Shown here: piece by piece, positions 30,268-40,800 of the stretch
Layout of the letters: every line of letters begins with the position of its first letter
Position numbering within the stretch: position 1 is the stretch's first letter
NCBI GenBank assembly: GCA_963786945.1
Contig: CAWBAO010000003.1
Coordinates: 62,001-126,000 of the forward strand
Reading direction: 5' to 3'
From: JADKCZ01 sp963786945
GTDB taxonomy: Bacteria; Myxococcota; Myxococcia; Myxococcales; Anaeromyxobacteraceae
DNA: 64,000 bases
Program-made: the position numbers and the translations under genes
The notes under the pieces: model-generated
What the model was told of the DNA's origin: nothing
Databases searched by the model: none
The model's input: the letters and a program-made list of their open reading frames with translations, nothing else

Positions 30268-31487
30268 ACGCCCTGGCGCTGCTGGCGGTGCTGCTGGCCG
30301 CGTCCTACCTGGCCAGCCTGCTGGTCTCGGCGGGCAAGGGCCGGACGCTGGCCTCCGGCACCGGCGCCTTGCTGGTGGGGATGGCCTGCGGCCCGCGCGG
30401 GCTGGGGCTCATCGACGGCGTGATGCTCCAGGCCTTCCTCACCCTCGCCGCGGTCGCCATCGGCTGGGTGGCGCTGGCCGTGGGGCTGGAGTTCGGCTTC
30501 ATCGGGAACCGGCGGGTGCGCCGCGGGGCGTTGCTCCTCGGCAACCTGGCCGGGCTGGCCTGCGGCGGCGCCGTGGCTGCAGCGGTGGGCCTCGTGCTCT
30601 GGCGGCTGGAGCCCGGGGCCGGCTTCCTGGCCCGACCCTGGGACCGGGTGCTGGCCCTCGGCGTCGGCGCCGCGCTGGCCGACACGGCGCGCGACGCCTT
30701 CCGGTGGGGGCTGGCGGCGGTGGGGGCGCGCGGGCCGCTGGCCGACCTGCTGGCGGAGCTGGGCGACGCCGACGACCTGGCGCCGGTGCTGCTGGCGGCC
30801 GCGGCCTTCGCGCTGGCCCCGGGGGGCGAGGCGGCCTCGCTCCCGGGTGCCCTGCGGCTGCTGGCCGAGCCGGCGCTGGGCGCGGCGCTGGGCCTGATGG
30901 CGGCGCTCCTCTTCGGCCGCGACTTCCGGCACAACACCGTCCTCGGCGTGCTCTTCGGGACCTCGCTCACCGGGCTCGGGCTGGCCGCCTGGCTCGGGCT
31001 GTCGCTGGTGGGCACCGGCTTCGCGCTCGGGGTGACGCTCACGCTCGCCTCCCGCCACGCCGCGGAGCTGCGGGAGCTGGCGCTGCGGGTCGAGCGCCCC
31101 GTGCTCCTGCCCGCGCTGCTGCTGGCCGGCGGCCTGATCGATCCGCTCGGCCACCCGCGGCTGGCCCCGGTGGTGGGCGCCGCCCTGGCCGTGCGCCTCC
31201 TCGTGAAGCTGGCACAGGGGACGGTGGTCACCTGGGCCTGGCCGGTGGCGCGCCGCGGCGGGGTGGCCGCGACCATGACCGCGGCCGGGCCGCTCGGGGT
31301 CGTGATCGGCCTCGCCTTCGCGCTCTCCTTCCGCGGCGAGGTCGGCGACACGGTGCTGGCCGCCGCGGTGGCGGCGGCCGTGGTGGGCGAGCTCACCTCC
31401 ACCCCGGCCCTGCGGCTGGCCCTGCGGCGGGCCGGCGAGCTGGAGCCGGGGGACGGCGAGCCGGCGGGCGCCGGGGGGCCCCCGTGA
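30264..31487 (+). CDS. Cation/proton antiporter-like membrane protein
   Basis: A very hydrophobic 407-residue protein with about 11-12 predicted helices, distantly like the Kef/CPA2 monovalent cation:proton antiporter family (LGPRGLGLIDG-like start region, GLIDPLGHPRLAPVVGAALAVR). The start is GTG at 30264 in a GTGA overlap with the upstream gene, and its own TGA overlaps the next GTG in the same way. It pairs with a second antiporter-like protein, so the two may act as a heteromeric transporter. The substrate ion is unknown. Confidence 0.65.
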   Translation: MNALALLAVLLAASYLASLLVSAGKGRTLASGTGALLVGMACGPRGLGLIDGVMLQAFLTLAAVAIGWVALAVGLEFGFIGNRRVRRGALLLGNLAGLACGGAVAAAVGLVLWRLEPGAGFLARPWDRVLALGVGAALADTARDAFRWGLAAVGARGPLADLLAELGDADDLAPVLLAAAAFALAPGGEAASLPGALRLLAEPALGAALGLMAALLFGRDFRHNTVLGVLFGTSLTGLGLAAWLGLSLVGTGFALGVTLTLASRHAAELRELALRVERPVLLPALLLAGGLIDPLGHPRLAPVVGAALAVRLLVKLAQGTVVTWAWPVARRGGVAATMTAAGPLGVVIGLAFALSFRGEVGDTVLAAAVAAAVVGELTSTPALRLALRRAGELEPGDGEPAGAGGPP

Positions 31488-32800
31488 GCGGCCCTGGTGG
31501 TGGGGCCGGGCCGGGGCGCGGGATCCAGCTGCTGGTGCTGGCCGCGCTGGGCGGGCTGGTGGCGCTGGTGGTCCGCTGGGGTGGCGTCCCCTCGCTGCCC
31601 GGCGCCGGGACCATCATGAGCGTGGGCTTCCTGCTGCTGGCCGGCTCGCTCACCGCCAGCCTGCTGGAGCGGATCGGCCTGCCCCACCTGACCGGCTACC
31701 TGCTGGCCGGCGCGCTGGCCGGGCCGCACCTGCTCGGCCTCGTCGACCGGCAGGCGGTGGCCGACCTCGAGCCCGTCAACGCGCTGGCCCTCTCGCTCAT
31801 CGCCCTGGCCGGCGGCGCCGAGCTGAGGCTGGACGGCCTCAGGCAGGGGCTGCGCAGCCTGGGGTGGTCGACCCTCCTCCACAACCTGCCGGTCCTGCTG
31901 GTGAGCGGCGGCGCCTTCTACCTGGCGCGGCCCCTCATCCCCTTCGCCCGGGAGCTGCCCGGCGGCGCGCTGCTGGCCGTCGCGCTGCTCTGGGGCGTGG
32001 TCGCCATCACCCGCAGCCCGGCCGCCACCCTCGCCATCATCACCCAGACCCGCGCCAGCGGCCGGCTCACCACCGCCACCGTCAACTTCGTGATGAGCTC
32101 CGACGTGGTGGTGGTGGTGGTGCTGGCCCTCGCCCTCACCGTGACCCGGCCGCTGCTGAGCCCCGGCACCGCCATCTCGCTGTCCGCCTTCGGCGAGCTG
32201 GGGCACGAGCTGCTGGGGAGCGTCTCGGTGGGCGTGACGCTGGGGCTGCTGCTCATCGCCTACCTGCGCTTCGCCGGGAAGCAGCTCCTCCTGGTGCTGG
32301 TGGCCATCGGGCTGGTGCTGACGCAGGTGATCGACTACCTCCGGCTCGACTGGCTGCTCATCTTCATCACCGCCGGCTTCGTGGTGCGCAACCTCTCCAG
32401 CCACGGCGACGCCTTCCTCCACGCCATCGACGCGGCCGGCGAGGTCATCTACGTCGTCTTCTTCGCCATCACCGGCGCCCACCTCGACCTGCCGCTGCTG
32501 GCCCAGCTCTGGCCGGTGGCCCTGCTCCTGGCCGGGACCCGGGGCCTGGTCACCTGGGGGGCCGGCAACCTCTCGTCCCGGCTGGCCGGCGACCCGCCCG
32601 CCCTGCGCCGCTGGGGCTTCGCCGGCCTGATCGCCCAGGCCGGGCTGGCCCTCGGGATCGCCACCCGGGTCTCCGGCCAGTTCCCCGCCTTCGGCGCCGG
32701 CTTCGCCGCGCTGGCGGTGACGGTGGTGGCCATGAACGAGGTGGCGGGGCCCATCCTCTTCAAGCTGGCCATCGACCGCGCCGGCGAGGGTCAGCCCTGA
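31484..32800 (+). CDS. CPA2-type sodium or potassium/proton antiporter
   Basis: A 438-residue membrane protein with about 12 helices and recognisable CPA2 features: LPHLTGYLLAGALAGPHLLG in the second helix, ALSLIALAGGAELRLDGL, the TRSPAAT broken helix, and MSSDVVVVVV, where the Asp may serve as the ion ligand. It exchanges a monovalent cation for protons at the inner membrane. The start GTG at 31484 overlaps the upstream stop (GTGA). The last 10 bases overlap tail to tail with the convergent GDT1-type gene. Confidence 0.78.
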   Translation: MSGPGGGAGPGRGIQLLVLAALGGLVALVVRWGGVPSLPGAGTIMSVGFLLLAGSLTASLLERIGLPHLTGYLLAGALAGPHLLGLVDRQAVADLEPVNALALSLIALAGGAELRLDGLRQGLRSLGWSTLLHNLPVLLVSGGAFYLARPLIPFARELPGGALLAVALLWGVVAITRSPAATLAIITQTRASGRLTTATVNFVMSSDVVVVVVLALALTVTRPLLSPGTAISLSAFGELGHELLGSVSVGVTLGLLLIAYLRFAGKQLLLVLVAIGLVLTQVIDYLRLDWLLIFITAGFVVRNLSSHGDAFLHAIDAAGEVIYVVFFAITGAHLDLPLLAQLWPVALLLAGTRGLVTWGAGNLSSRLAGDPPALRRWGFAGLIAQAGLALGIATRVSGQFPAFGAGFAALAVTVVAMNEVAGPILFKLAIDRAGEGQP

Positions 32801-33360
32801 TACGCCGCGGCCAGCGCCACCGCGCCGAAGGCGAAGAAGAGCGCCGCGGCCACGACGCGGACCCACCTCATCTGCACGCCGACGGCCAGCCGCTCGCCCA
32901 GCAGGACCGCCAGCCCGTCGGCGGCCAGCATCCCGGCGGTGGTGCCGACGGTCACCTGCACCACCGAGCCGAACCGGGCGGCCAGCGCCACCGTGGCCAG
33001 CTGCGTCTTGTCCCCCATCTCGGCGAGGAAGAAGAGCACGGCGGTGGTGAGGAAGGGGCCGAGGCGGCCGGGGGCGCGCACCTCGTCCAGGGTGTCGGGC
33101 TTGAGCGTCCAGAGGCCGAAGGCGATGAAGGTGGCCGCCAGCAGGCCGGCCATGAGGCGCGGCGGGACCTGGGCGGCGATCCAGCCGCCAGCGGCAGCCG
33201 CCAGCGCGTGGTTGAGGACGGTGGCGACCAGGATCCCGGCCAGCACGGTCCACGGGCGCCGGTAGCGGGCCGCCAGCGAGAAGGCCAGCAGCTGCGTCTT
33301 GTCGCCCATCTCGCTGGCGGCGACGAGCAGGAAGCTGCTGCCGATGGTCTCGAGGCTCAT
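32791..33360 (-). CDS. TMEM165/GDT1-family metal exporter
   Basis: A 189-residue inner-membrane protein with six helices in two halves, each with the family signature E-x-G-D-K-T/Q: ASEMGDKTQLLAF near the N-terminus and LAEMGDKTQLATV in the second half. Bacterial members export Mn2+ or exchange Ca2+/Mn2+ for protons. ATG 33360 is preferred; the frame is open 32 codons further up, but the signature starts right after this Met. I saw no clear yybP-ykoY Mn2+ riboswitch in the leader. Confidence 0.88.
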   Translation of the reverse strand: MSLETIGSSFLLVAASEMGDKTQLLAFSLAARYRRPWTVLAGILVATVLNHALAAAAGGWIAAQVPPRLMAGLLAATFIAFGLWTLKPDTLDEVRAPGRLGPFLTTAVLFFLAEMGDKTQLATVALAARFGSVVQVTVGTTAGMLAADGLAVLLGERLAVGVQMRWVRVVAAALFFAFGAVALAAAYQG

Positions 33361-33569
33361 CACGGCGCTCCGTGAGGGGGCGGCGTTGATACCGGACCCC
33401 CAGGCCGAGGTCAATGCGTCCGTGGCGTCTCGCCGCGCCTCCCGCCGGTGCGCCACGGGATCGCCATTCGAAACTGGACTTCCACCCGGCGTGGCGGTTT
33501 GCTCCGCGCCACCATGAGACCGCGCCGCCCCCCTCCACCCGGGCCAGCCACGCGGAAGGAGCCCTGCAC

Positions 33570-36563
33570 ATGACGTCGACCGCCACCGAGCACCTCGACC
33601 AGGTCGTCCAGGCCAACGGCCGCTGGCTGCGCGAGGCGATGGCCCCGTACTTCTTCGCCGCCATGCAGGACGAGCCCGAGGCCATCGCCATCCTGGAGCG
33701 AAGCCTCGGCACGCTCAAGACCAACCAGCACCTGATCCTGGCGGACCGCCCCAACGCGCTCATCCTGGCCGCGCCCAACACGCCGGGCTCGCTCTACCGG
33801 ACCATCACCCAGGGCCAGGCCTCGCACCGGGCCATCTCCTACGCGATGTTCAGCCACTCCGACCGGCACATGCCGGGGACGGGCGCCTCGCTGGAGATCC
33901 AGCGCTTCGAGTTCGACTGCAAGACCGACGCCTGGGTGAAGGAGCGGCTGGCCGCCGGCGTGGAGGCACCGCAAGCCATCCGCGACTCGGTCTACATGGC
34001 CATGCACGCCGAGTACCACGACTTCGACATGAAGGAGCTGGACCGGCTGCTCGGGCTGTTCTGGCTCTGCAACCCGTCCTACACCCGGGTGGCGCCGCCC
34101 CGCCGCGTGGCCCAGACCCTGCGGCTGCTGCAGCTCTGCGAGCGGGCCGGCGGCCTCTACCTGGACGTCGAGGCCACCCGCGACGACTCGGGCCTCACCC
34201 GGGTCTCCTTCGCGGTGGCCAGCCCGCCCCACCGCGGCTTCCTCGCCCAGCTCCTCGAGGTGCTCAACCGGCTCGACCTCGGCGTGGCCCGGGCCTACGT
34301 CCTCGACATCTCAAACGGCCAGCGCCCATATGCGCTCTGCACCTTCTACGTCTACCCGCGCAAGGGCGGCCGGCTGCAGGTCGGCTCGCCGCTCCACCGG
34401 CAGCTGGAGGGGGAGTTCTTCAACACCCAGCTGCTGCCCACCAGCTCCCCCGAGTACCGGGAGCTGGTCACCGCCGGGGTGATGAGCGGCGAGGACGCGG
34501 CGCTGGTGCGGGCCTTCGTGGCCTTCTGCCACACCAACCTGGCCCACGCCCAGCCCGACCGGTTCGACTGGGAGGAGGTGCGCAACGCCTTCCACGCCAA
34601 CCCGCGCATGGCGCAGCTGCTGGTCCGGCTCTTCCGGGCCCGCTTCGACCCGTCCGTCCAGGGACGGGAGAAGAGCTGGCCGGCCCAGCTGGCCGCCGCC
34701 GAGAAGGCGGTGCGCGAGCACAACACCGGCCACCGCCACCTCGACGACATGCGGCGCGACATCTTCCGCTGCTGCGTGGCCTTCATCAAGCACACCCTCA
34801 AGACCAACTTCTTCGTGCTGCAGAAGCAGGCCTTCTCCTTCCGGCTCGACCCGGCCTACCTGGCCGAGCTGGGGCCGGCCTTCACCTCCGACCTGCCGAC
34901 CGCCACCCCGTTCCGGGTCACCTTCTTCTTCACCCGCTACGGCTTCGGCTACCACATCGGCTTCTCCGACATCGCCCGCGGGGGCTGGCGCACCGTCATC
35001 TGCCGCACCGACGACGACTTCCTCACCAACGCCTCCACCCTGTTCCGCGAGAACTTCGTGCTGGCCCACACCCAGCACTTCAAGAACAAGGACATCTACG
35101 AGGGCGGCTCCAAGCTGGTGATGCTGCTGGACGCCTCGGCGCTGGAGGACGCGGAGCGCGACCAGGAGACCATCCTGCTCCACAAGCTGCAGCGCGGCGT
35201 CGCCAACGCCTTCCTGGACATCTTCGTCACCGACCAGGGCGTGGCCCGGGATCCGGCCGTCGTCGACTACTACCGCGAGGACGAGCCCATCGAGCTCGGC
35301 CCCGACGAGAACATGCACGACGGGATGATCGAGGAGATCGCCAGCCTCTCCCGGAGGCGCGGCTACCTGCTGGGCATCGGCGTGATGTCCTCGAAGGAGG
35401 TGGGCATCAACCACAAGGAGTATGCGGTCACCTCCACCGGCGTGGTCACCTTCGCCGAGATCGCCATGAAGGAGCTGGGGATCGACGTGCGCCGCAGGCC
35501 GGTGAGCGTGAAGGTCACGGGTGGGCCCAACGGCGACGTGGCCGGCAACGCCATGGCCATCATCCTCAGGCGCTGGCCCAAGGCGGAGCTCCGGCTCATC
35601 CTCGACGGGACGGCCGCGCTGGTGGATCCGGCCGGGGCCGACCGCGCCGAGCTGGCGCGCATCCTGCTCAAGCAGGACCTGGACGCCTTCAATCCCCGGG
35701 CGCTCCACGTCGGCGGCTCCATGCTCTTCCGCACCGGGACCAGGAAGGACGGGCTCCGCCAGCTCCACCGCAAGGTCACCCGCACCGCCCGCGGCGTGCA
35801 GGAGGAGTGGATCTCCATCGACGACTTCTCCCGGGCCTTCGGCTCCCTCCCCTTCACGGTGGAGGCCGACCTGTTCATCCCCGGCGGCGGCCGCCCCGAG
35901 ACCATCGACGGCCGGAACTGGGAGCAGTACCTGCTCCCCGACGGGCGCCCGTCCTCGCGTGCCATCGTGGAGGGGGCCAACTCCTTCATCACGCCGGAGG
36001 CCCGGGTGCAGCTGCAGAAGAAGGGCGTGCTGCTGCTGCGGGACGCCTCGGCCAACAAGTGCGGCGTGATCTCCTCGTCGTACGAGATCATCGCCAACCT
36101 GCTGCTCAGCGAGGAGGAGTTCCTCGCCAACAAGAAGCGGTACGTGAAGGACGTCCTCGACATCCTGGTGCGCCGCGCCTCCGACGAGGCCCACCTGATC
36201 ATGGCGCGCCGGCGGGAGCAGGGGCTGCTGGGCACCGAGATCTCCGACCGCATCAGCGGCGAGATCAACGGCCACTACGCCCGGCTCTTCAGGTTCTTCC
36301 AGGCCCGGCCCGGGCTGGCCGGCGAGCCGCTCTTCCGCGCCGCCATCCTCTCCCACCTCCCCGCCATCTTCCGCGAGGTGCCGCGCTTCCGCCGGCGGGT
36401 GGACCGGCTCCTGCCCAAGTACCGCTCCGCCATCCTCGCCGCCGAGATCGGCTCGTCGATGGTCTACCGGGGCAACCCCGACGCGGAGTTCGAGGACATG
36501 CTCCGGCTCCACATGGAGCGGAACTTCTCGGTGAGGCCGCGGCGCGCCCCGCGCGCCGGCTGA
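33570..36563 (+). CDS. Large NAD-specific glutamate dehydrogenase
   Basis: Catabolic enzyme converting glutamate to 2-oxoglutarate and ammonium with NAD. At 997 residues it is the roughly 110-kDa type, shorter than the 180-kDa form. The N-terminal 450 residues form the regulatory region. The catalytic core follows: GFSDIARGGWRT, EGGSKLVMLLDA (about 510), SSKEVGINHKEYAVTSTG, VTGGPNGDVAGNAM (about 650) and EGANSFITPEARV (about 805). ATG 33570 after GGAAGGA is chosen; the open frame begins 52 codons earlier without a site. It stands alone, with 209 bases to the divergent exporter gene. Confidence 0.92.
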   Translation: MTSTATEHLDQVVQANGRWLREAMAPYFFAAMQDEPEAIAILERSLGTLKTNQHLILADRPNALILAAPNTPGSLYRTITQGQASHRAISYAMFSHSDRHMPGTGASLEIQRFEFDCKTDAWVKERLAAGVEAPQAIRDSVYMAMHAEYHDFDMKELDRLLGLFWLCNPSYTRVAPPRRVAQTLRLLQLCERAGGLYLDVEATRDDSGLTRVSFAVASPPHRGFLAQLLEVLNRLDLGVARAYVLDISNGQRPYALCTFYVYPRKGGRLQVGSPLHRQLEGEFFNTQLLPTSSPEYRELVTAGVMSGEDAALVRAFVAFCHTNLAHAQPDRFDWEEVRNAFHANPRMAQLLVRLFRARFDPSVQGREKSWPAQLAAAEKAVREHNTGHRHLDDMRRDIFRCCVAFIKHTLKTNFFVLQKQAFSFRLDPAYLAELGPAFTSDLPTATPFRVTFFFTRYGFGYHIGFSDIARGGWRTVICRTDDDFLTNASTLFRENFVLAHTQHFKNKDIYEGGSKLVMLLDASALEDAERDQETILLHKLQRGVANAFLDIFVTDQGVARDPAVVDYYREDEPIELGPDENMHDGMIEEIASLSRRRGYLLGIGVMSSKEVGINHKEYAVTSTGVVTFAEIAMKELGIDVRRRPVSVKVTGGPNGDVAGNAMAIILRRWPKAELRLILDGTAALVDPAGADRAELARILLKQDLDAFNPRALHVGGSMLFRTGTRKDGLRQLHRKVTRTARGVQEEWISIDDFSRAFGSLPFTVEADLFIPGGGRPETIDGRNWEQYLLPDGRPSSRAIVEGANSFITPEARVQLQKKGVLLLRDASANKCGVISSSYEIIANLLLSEEEFLANKKRYVKDVLDILVRRASDEAHLIMARRREQGLLGTEISDRISGEINGHYARLFRFFQARPGLAGEPLFRAAILSHLPAIFREVPRFRRRVDRLLPKYRSAILAAEIGSSMVYRGNPDAEFEDMLRLHMERNFSVRPRRAPRAG

Positions 36564-36638
36564 GCCCCGCGGAGGCCCGGGGGCGGCCGCCCTCCCCCGC
36601 GGCGGGGCAGGGCGTGCCGGATCCGGGCTCGCGCCTCC

Positions 36639-37850
36639 CTACATCCTCCAGTTGAGGCCGACGCTGAACAGGTTGGCCGAGGTCTTGTACGTCCCGGGCA
36701 GCGCCTCGGTCCCGGTGGCGGTGACCTCGTCGAACTTGGCGTACTGGTAGCTGGCGTCGATGCGCAGCCCCTTGGTCACGTTGTAGCCGGCGCCCAGGCA
36801 GCCGTTCCAGCTGCTGGCGTCGGAGAGCGACGGCGAGATGGTGTCGGTGGGCTGCTCGGAGACGGAGCGGAACAGCCCGGCCCGCAGCGTGAAGCCCTTG
36901 AGCGCCGGGTCGCCGGCGTACTCGACGCCGAGCCGGTAGTCGTAGGCGTCGTTGTAGTTGCGCGGCACGGTGACGGAGAAGCCCTTGTCGCCGATGAAGG
37001 CGTCCTCCTTGTAGACGTGCCAGCCTTCCAGGGTGAAGCCCACCAGCACCTCGAGGTGCTTGGTGGCCTGCCAGGAGAGGCCGAGGTTGAGCTCGGGCGG
37101 GACGATCATCTTGGTGGACGCCCCCTGGTCCTGCAGGGCGGTCTGGAACGGCGGCGGCACGTTGGAGAAGTGGGCGTCCCCCTTCAGCGTCAGGTCACCC
37201 TGCCCGCGGTAGTCGGCGCCGAACTTGAGCGGGACGCCGGGCACCGCCACCTCGAGCGAGAGGGCGTAGCTCGGGGCGCCGCCAGCCACGCCGACCTGGG
37301 CCTGGGCGACCTGGCCGGCGAAGCTCATGGCCTGGGTCAGCTCCTCGGTGGCCCGGTAGTAGGAGAAGGCCGCGCCCAGCTTGAGCCACGTGAGCGGCTG
37401 GATGGCTCCGCCGGCCCGGAACATCACCACCTGCTGGTTCACCGTCTCGATGTGGAACTGGCCCGGCCAGCCCTCGGGCCAGTAGAGCGAGCCGCCGCCC
37501 AGGGCGTTGAAGCTGACGCCAGCGCCCCAGGCCATGCCGTTCGAGATCATGCCGCCGTAGCTCAAGGCGATGAGCGGCGGGTAGGCCGGGTGGCTGACGG
37601 TGGTGGCCGACCCCATGGCCGGGTCCGACCAGGTGGTCTGGTTGTCGATCACCTGCAGGGAGCCGGTGGCGGCGAACCCCTGCGGGCCGGCCAGGCCGGC
37701 CAGGTTCATCGACATGGCCTCGGGCCCGGTCTGGTTGGCCACCCCGGCCTGCGCCAGGCCCATGGAGCGGGCGTCCGGGTTGGGCGTGGACCAGCCACCG
37801 GCGAGGGCGAGGGCCGGCCAGAGCAGCGTGACGGCGATGAGCGTGCGCAT
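36639..37850 (-). CDS. FadL/OmpP1-type outer-membrane fatty-acid channel
   Basis: A 403-residue outer-membrane protein with a signal peptide (MRTLIAVTLLWPALALAGG) and the FadL start after cleavage: GWSTPNPDARSMGLAQAGVA and MSMNLAGLAGPQG, matching the hatch domain with its N-P-A-like and aliphatic pattern. Barrel strands follow, ending in Met after an aromatic (LNWRM). It imports long-chain fatty acids or other hydrophobic compounds. ATG 37850 lies 11 bases after the lipase stop, with GAGG at a good distance, so it is the third gene of an acylase-lipase-FadL operon. Confidence 0.88.
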   Translation of the reverse strand: MRTLIAVTLLWPALALAGGWSTPNPDARSMGLAQAGVANQTGPEAMSMNLAGLAGPQGFAATGSLQVIDNQTTWSDPAMGSATTVSHPAYPPLIALSYGGMISNGMAWGAGVSFNALGGGSLYWPEGWPGQFHIETVNQQVVMFRAGGAIQPLTWLKLGAAFSYYRATEELTQAMSFAGQVAQAQVGVAGGAPSYALSLEVAVPGVPLKFGADYRGQGDLTLKGDAHFSNVPPPFQTALQDQGASTKMIVPPELNLGLSWQATKHLEVLVGFTLEGWHVYKEDAFIGDKGFSVTVPRNYNDAYDYRLGVEYAGDPALKGFTLRAGLFRSVSEQPTDTISPSLSDASSWNGCLGAGYNVTKGLRIDASYQYAKFDEVTATGTEALPGTYKTSANLFSVGLNWRM

Positions 37851-37861
37851 GGTGGCGGGCC

Positions 37862-40800
37862 TCACGGGAGCACGACGAGCGACGAGGGCAGGGTGTCGGA
37901 GACGACGAAGGCCGCGGCGTCGGACTGGGCCTGGAGCGTGAAGTCCGGGTCCCACGACCAGTCCAGGAAGAACCCGTGGCTCACGGCGTTGGCGGCGACG
38001 TAGCCGGTGGGATCGCCGCAGGCCTGGATGGCCGCCTGGACCGACGGCAACCCGGTCCCCGCCTTGGCGAACAGCTGGAACGTGCCCGGCGCGCCGAAGG
38101 TCGGTTCCACCGGCAGCGGCCCGGTGCCGGCGTTGCCATCCAGCACGTAGCTCCAGGTGTTGGGGACGGTCTGGTCGCAGAGCGCGGCCTGCGTCAGGAC
38201 CTGCTTGGCCGCCTGGGGCACCGAGCCATCGGTGTTGCCGCCCAGCGGCGGGAGCAGGTTGGGCAGCGTGTCGGCCGTGAGGTGGCCGGCGAAGTTGACG
38301 GGGTCGGCCGGGTCGAGGATGAGCTTGGCCACCGCCAGGAACTGCAGGTACTGCGAGGTGCCGGGGCTGATGCCCATCCCCGCCAGCAGCGCGTTGACGC
38401 CGGAGGAGAAGGCGGGCGAGGTGGTGAAGATGTCCACCAGCGTGCCACCGCCGACGTTGAGGACCGCCTTGCTGATGCGCGGGTTGGCGGCGACGTCCAT
38501 GGCCCCCTGGATGGCCCCCATCGACTGGCCGGAGTAGTAGACCTTCTGCGGGTCGATGACCACGCCCCTCCCGATCATGTGGTCGAAGACCGAGTGCCCG
38601 GTCGGCGGCAGGCCAGCTGGCGCGAAGGCCAGCGCCAGGATGAGCTGCGACTGGTCGATGATGTCCTGGCGGAAGGTGTCGCGGGTCCGGAAGAAGTTGG
38701 CGCTGATCACGTAGTTGCTGGAGAACACCGGGATGCCGCAGGTGTACGGGCCCAGCGGGCAGGTCCCGCCGGCCACCGGGCTCCGTGCCGGGAACCCGTC
38801 GCCGTTGGTGGCGCCCGCGGTGCAGCGGCCCGGGATGGTGCTGTCACCCTGGGTGCCGAATCCGGGCACCGCCTGGCACGTGCTGCCGGGGAGGCACTGG
38901 TTGGTGCTCCCCGTCGTGCAGTAGGCGCGGTCGCCGTGCTTGGCGGCGTCGATGGCGACCGTCACCATCCCCCTGGCGGCGAAGGTGTCGGCCGCCAGCA
39001 GCATCTGGGCGCGACCACCACCGAGCCCGTGGCGGAAGACCATGAGCGGCGCGCACCTCACCCCCTGCGCGCCGAACGGGGCCATGGCGCCGGCGCAGAG
39101 CGGGGCCGCGGCGGCCCTCGGGGTGGTGATCATGACGTGGATGGGCTCGAAGGCGACCTGGGCCGGGTTGAAGGCGCCGGTGAGCGGATCGAGCAGGTTG
39201 TAGGTGACGATGTCGGTCTCGATCACCTCGTCGATGTTGGCCGACGGGACGACCGGTGCGACGCCGTAGGCGTTGAAGGCGGCCGCCGGCGTGGAGACCG
39301 AGATGGGCCCGGGGAGCGCCATGTTGGCCGTGGCCGGCGTGGCCGCCATCTGGTACGGCAGCGCCGCCAGCTGCGTGGCCACGCCGAGGATCGACTGGGT
39401 CTTGAAGGTGTAGGCCATGGCGATGTCGGCCTTCGGCACCGCCGGCGAGGCCGCCGCCAGCGCGGCGCGCACCGGCAGGAGCTGCTGGCGCATCACCTCC
39501 AGCGCGTAGGCGGTGGCGTCGTCGATGCCGAGCAGCTGCGAGTGGCCGGAGCCGTCCACCAGCGAGTTGTCGAAGAGCAGGACGTTGGCCACCGTGCCGC
39601 GCTTGAGGGCGGCGCCGGTCTTGCCCTTCACCCCCGTGGTGATCACCACCGCATAGCTGGTGTCGTCCTTGAGCGGCCTGGTGCGGAAGGGCGAGGTGGC
39701 GTCGGCCGCCGTGGCGCCCACCGGCTGCGAGGCCACCACCGGAGACAGCCCCGACGAGGTGAACTCGCTCGGCTCGATCAGGTAGGTGGCCGGGTCGACC
39801 AGCACCGGGGCGGCCGGGTCGGTCAGGTCGTAGAGCTTGTAGGTGGTGGCGGTGACCGTGGCAGCCTGCACCAGGTCGTTGGTGGGGGCGAGCACCGGCG
39901 CGGTGGTGGAGAAGCCGTCCAGCGCGGCGAAGCCGGCGGCGGCGGCGCTGGAGCACTGCCCGTTGGCGTCGAGCGTCCCCTGGGCCAGCGTGCAGGCGGC
40001 CAGCGGCGTGAGCTTGCCGCACTCGGCGCAGCTGGACGAGGCCGGGCGCGGATCGCGCAGCAGGTCGATGGGGAGCGGCACCAGCCCGCGCCCCGGGTCG
40101 AGATCCACCTGGGTCTGCGCCGGCGCCACGGTGAAGCCGGCCAGCGCGGCCAGCTCCTGGTGCGGGAAGCGCGTGTCACAGGCGGCGTAGGCGGGCTGGT
40201 AGGCCGCGATGATCATGTTGAGCTGCGTGGCCAGGGCCAGCGCCATGTCGTGGGAGCCGGTCTGGGCCTCCAGCAGCATCAGGTTCTCCGGCTTGGTCAT
40301 GTCCTGGCCCTGCGCCACCAGGAAGAAGACCTGGGACGCCCAGACCGGGTCGCCCTCCACGGTCTTCACGCCGGAGGTCCCGCCGCGGACCAGCACGGCG
40401 TACTGGCCCGGCGCCCACGGGGCTCGCCCCTTGTGGTGCAGCGTGAGCGTGGTGACCGTCCCGTGGCCGTCGGCCGAGGGGCCGCTGGCCAGGTCGCCGG
40501 CCTGGATGGGGTCGACCTCGATCTCGCCCATCACCGCCCCGCCCGAGGTCACGCCGAAGACGAAGAAGCTGTTGGGCGTGAAGCTGGCCGGGTCGATGGT
40601 CGGGGCCACGCGGGTGGTCGAGCCGTCGGCGTTGATGAGATCGCGCGCGAAGGAGATGGTGACCGCCACCTCCTGGTCGTTGGGGAAGCCGCCCTGGGTC
40701 TTGAAGACCGTGAGCAGCTCCTTCTGCGCGGCCGGCAGCTCCAGCGAGGCCGGGTCGAGGAGCACCAGGTCGCTGGGGAGCGGGATGTCCCCGGTGGCCG

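Noticed and set aside
33361..33569. A yybP-ykoY (Mn2+) riboswitch ahead of the GDT1-type exporter
   Set aside because: I could not see the conserved paired elements of that riboswitch in the leader.
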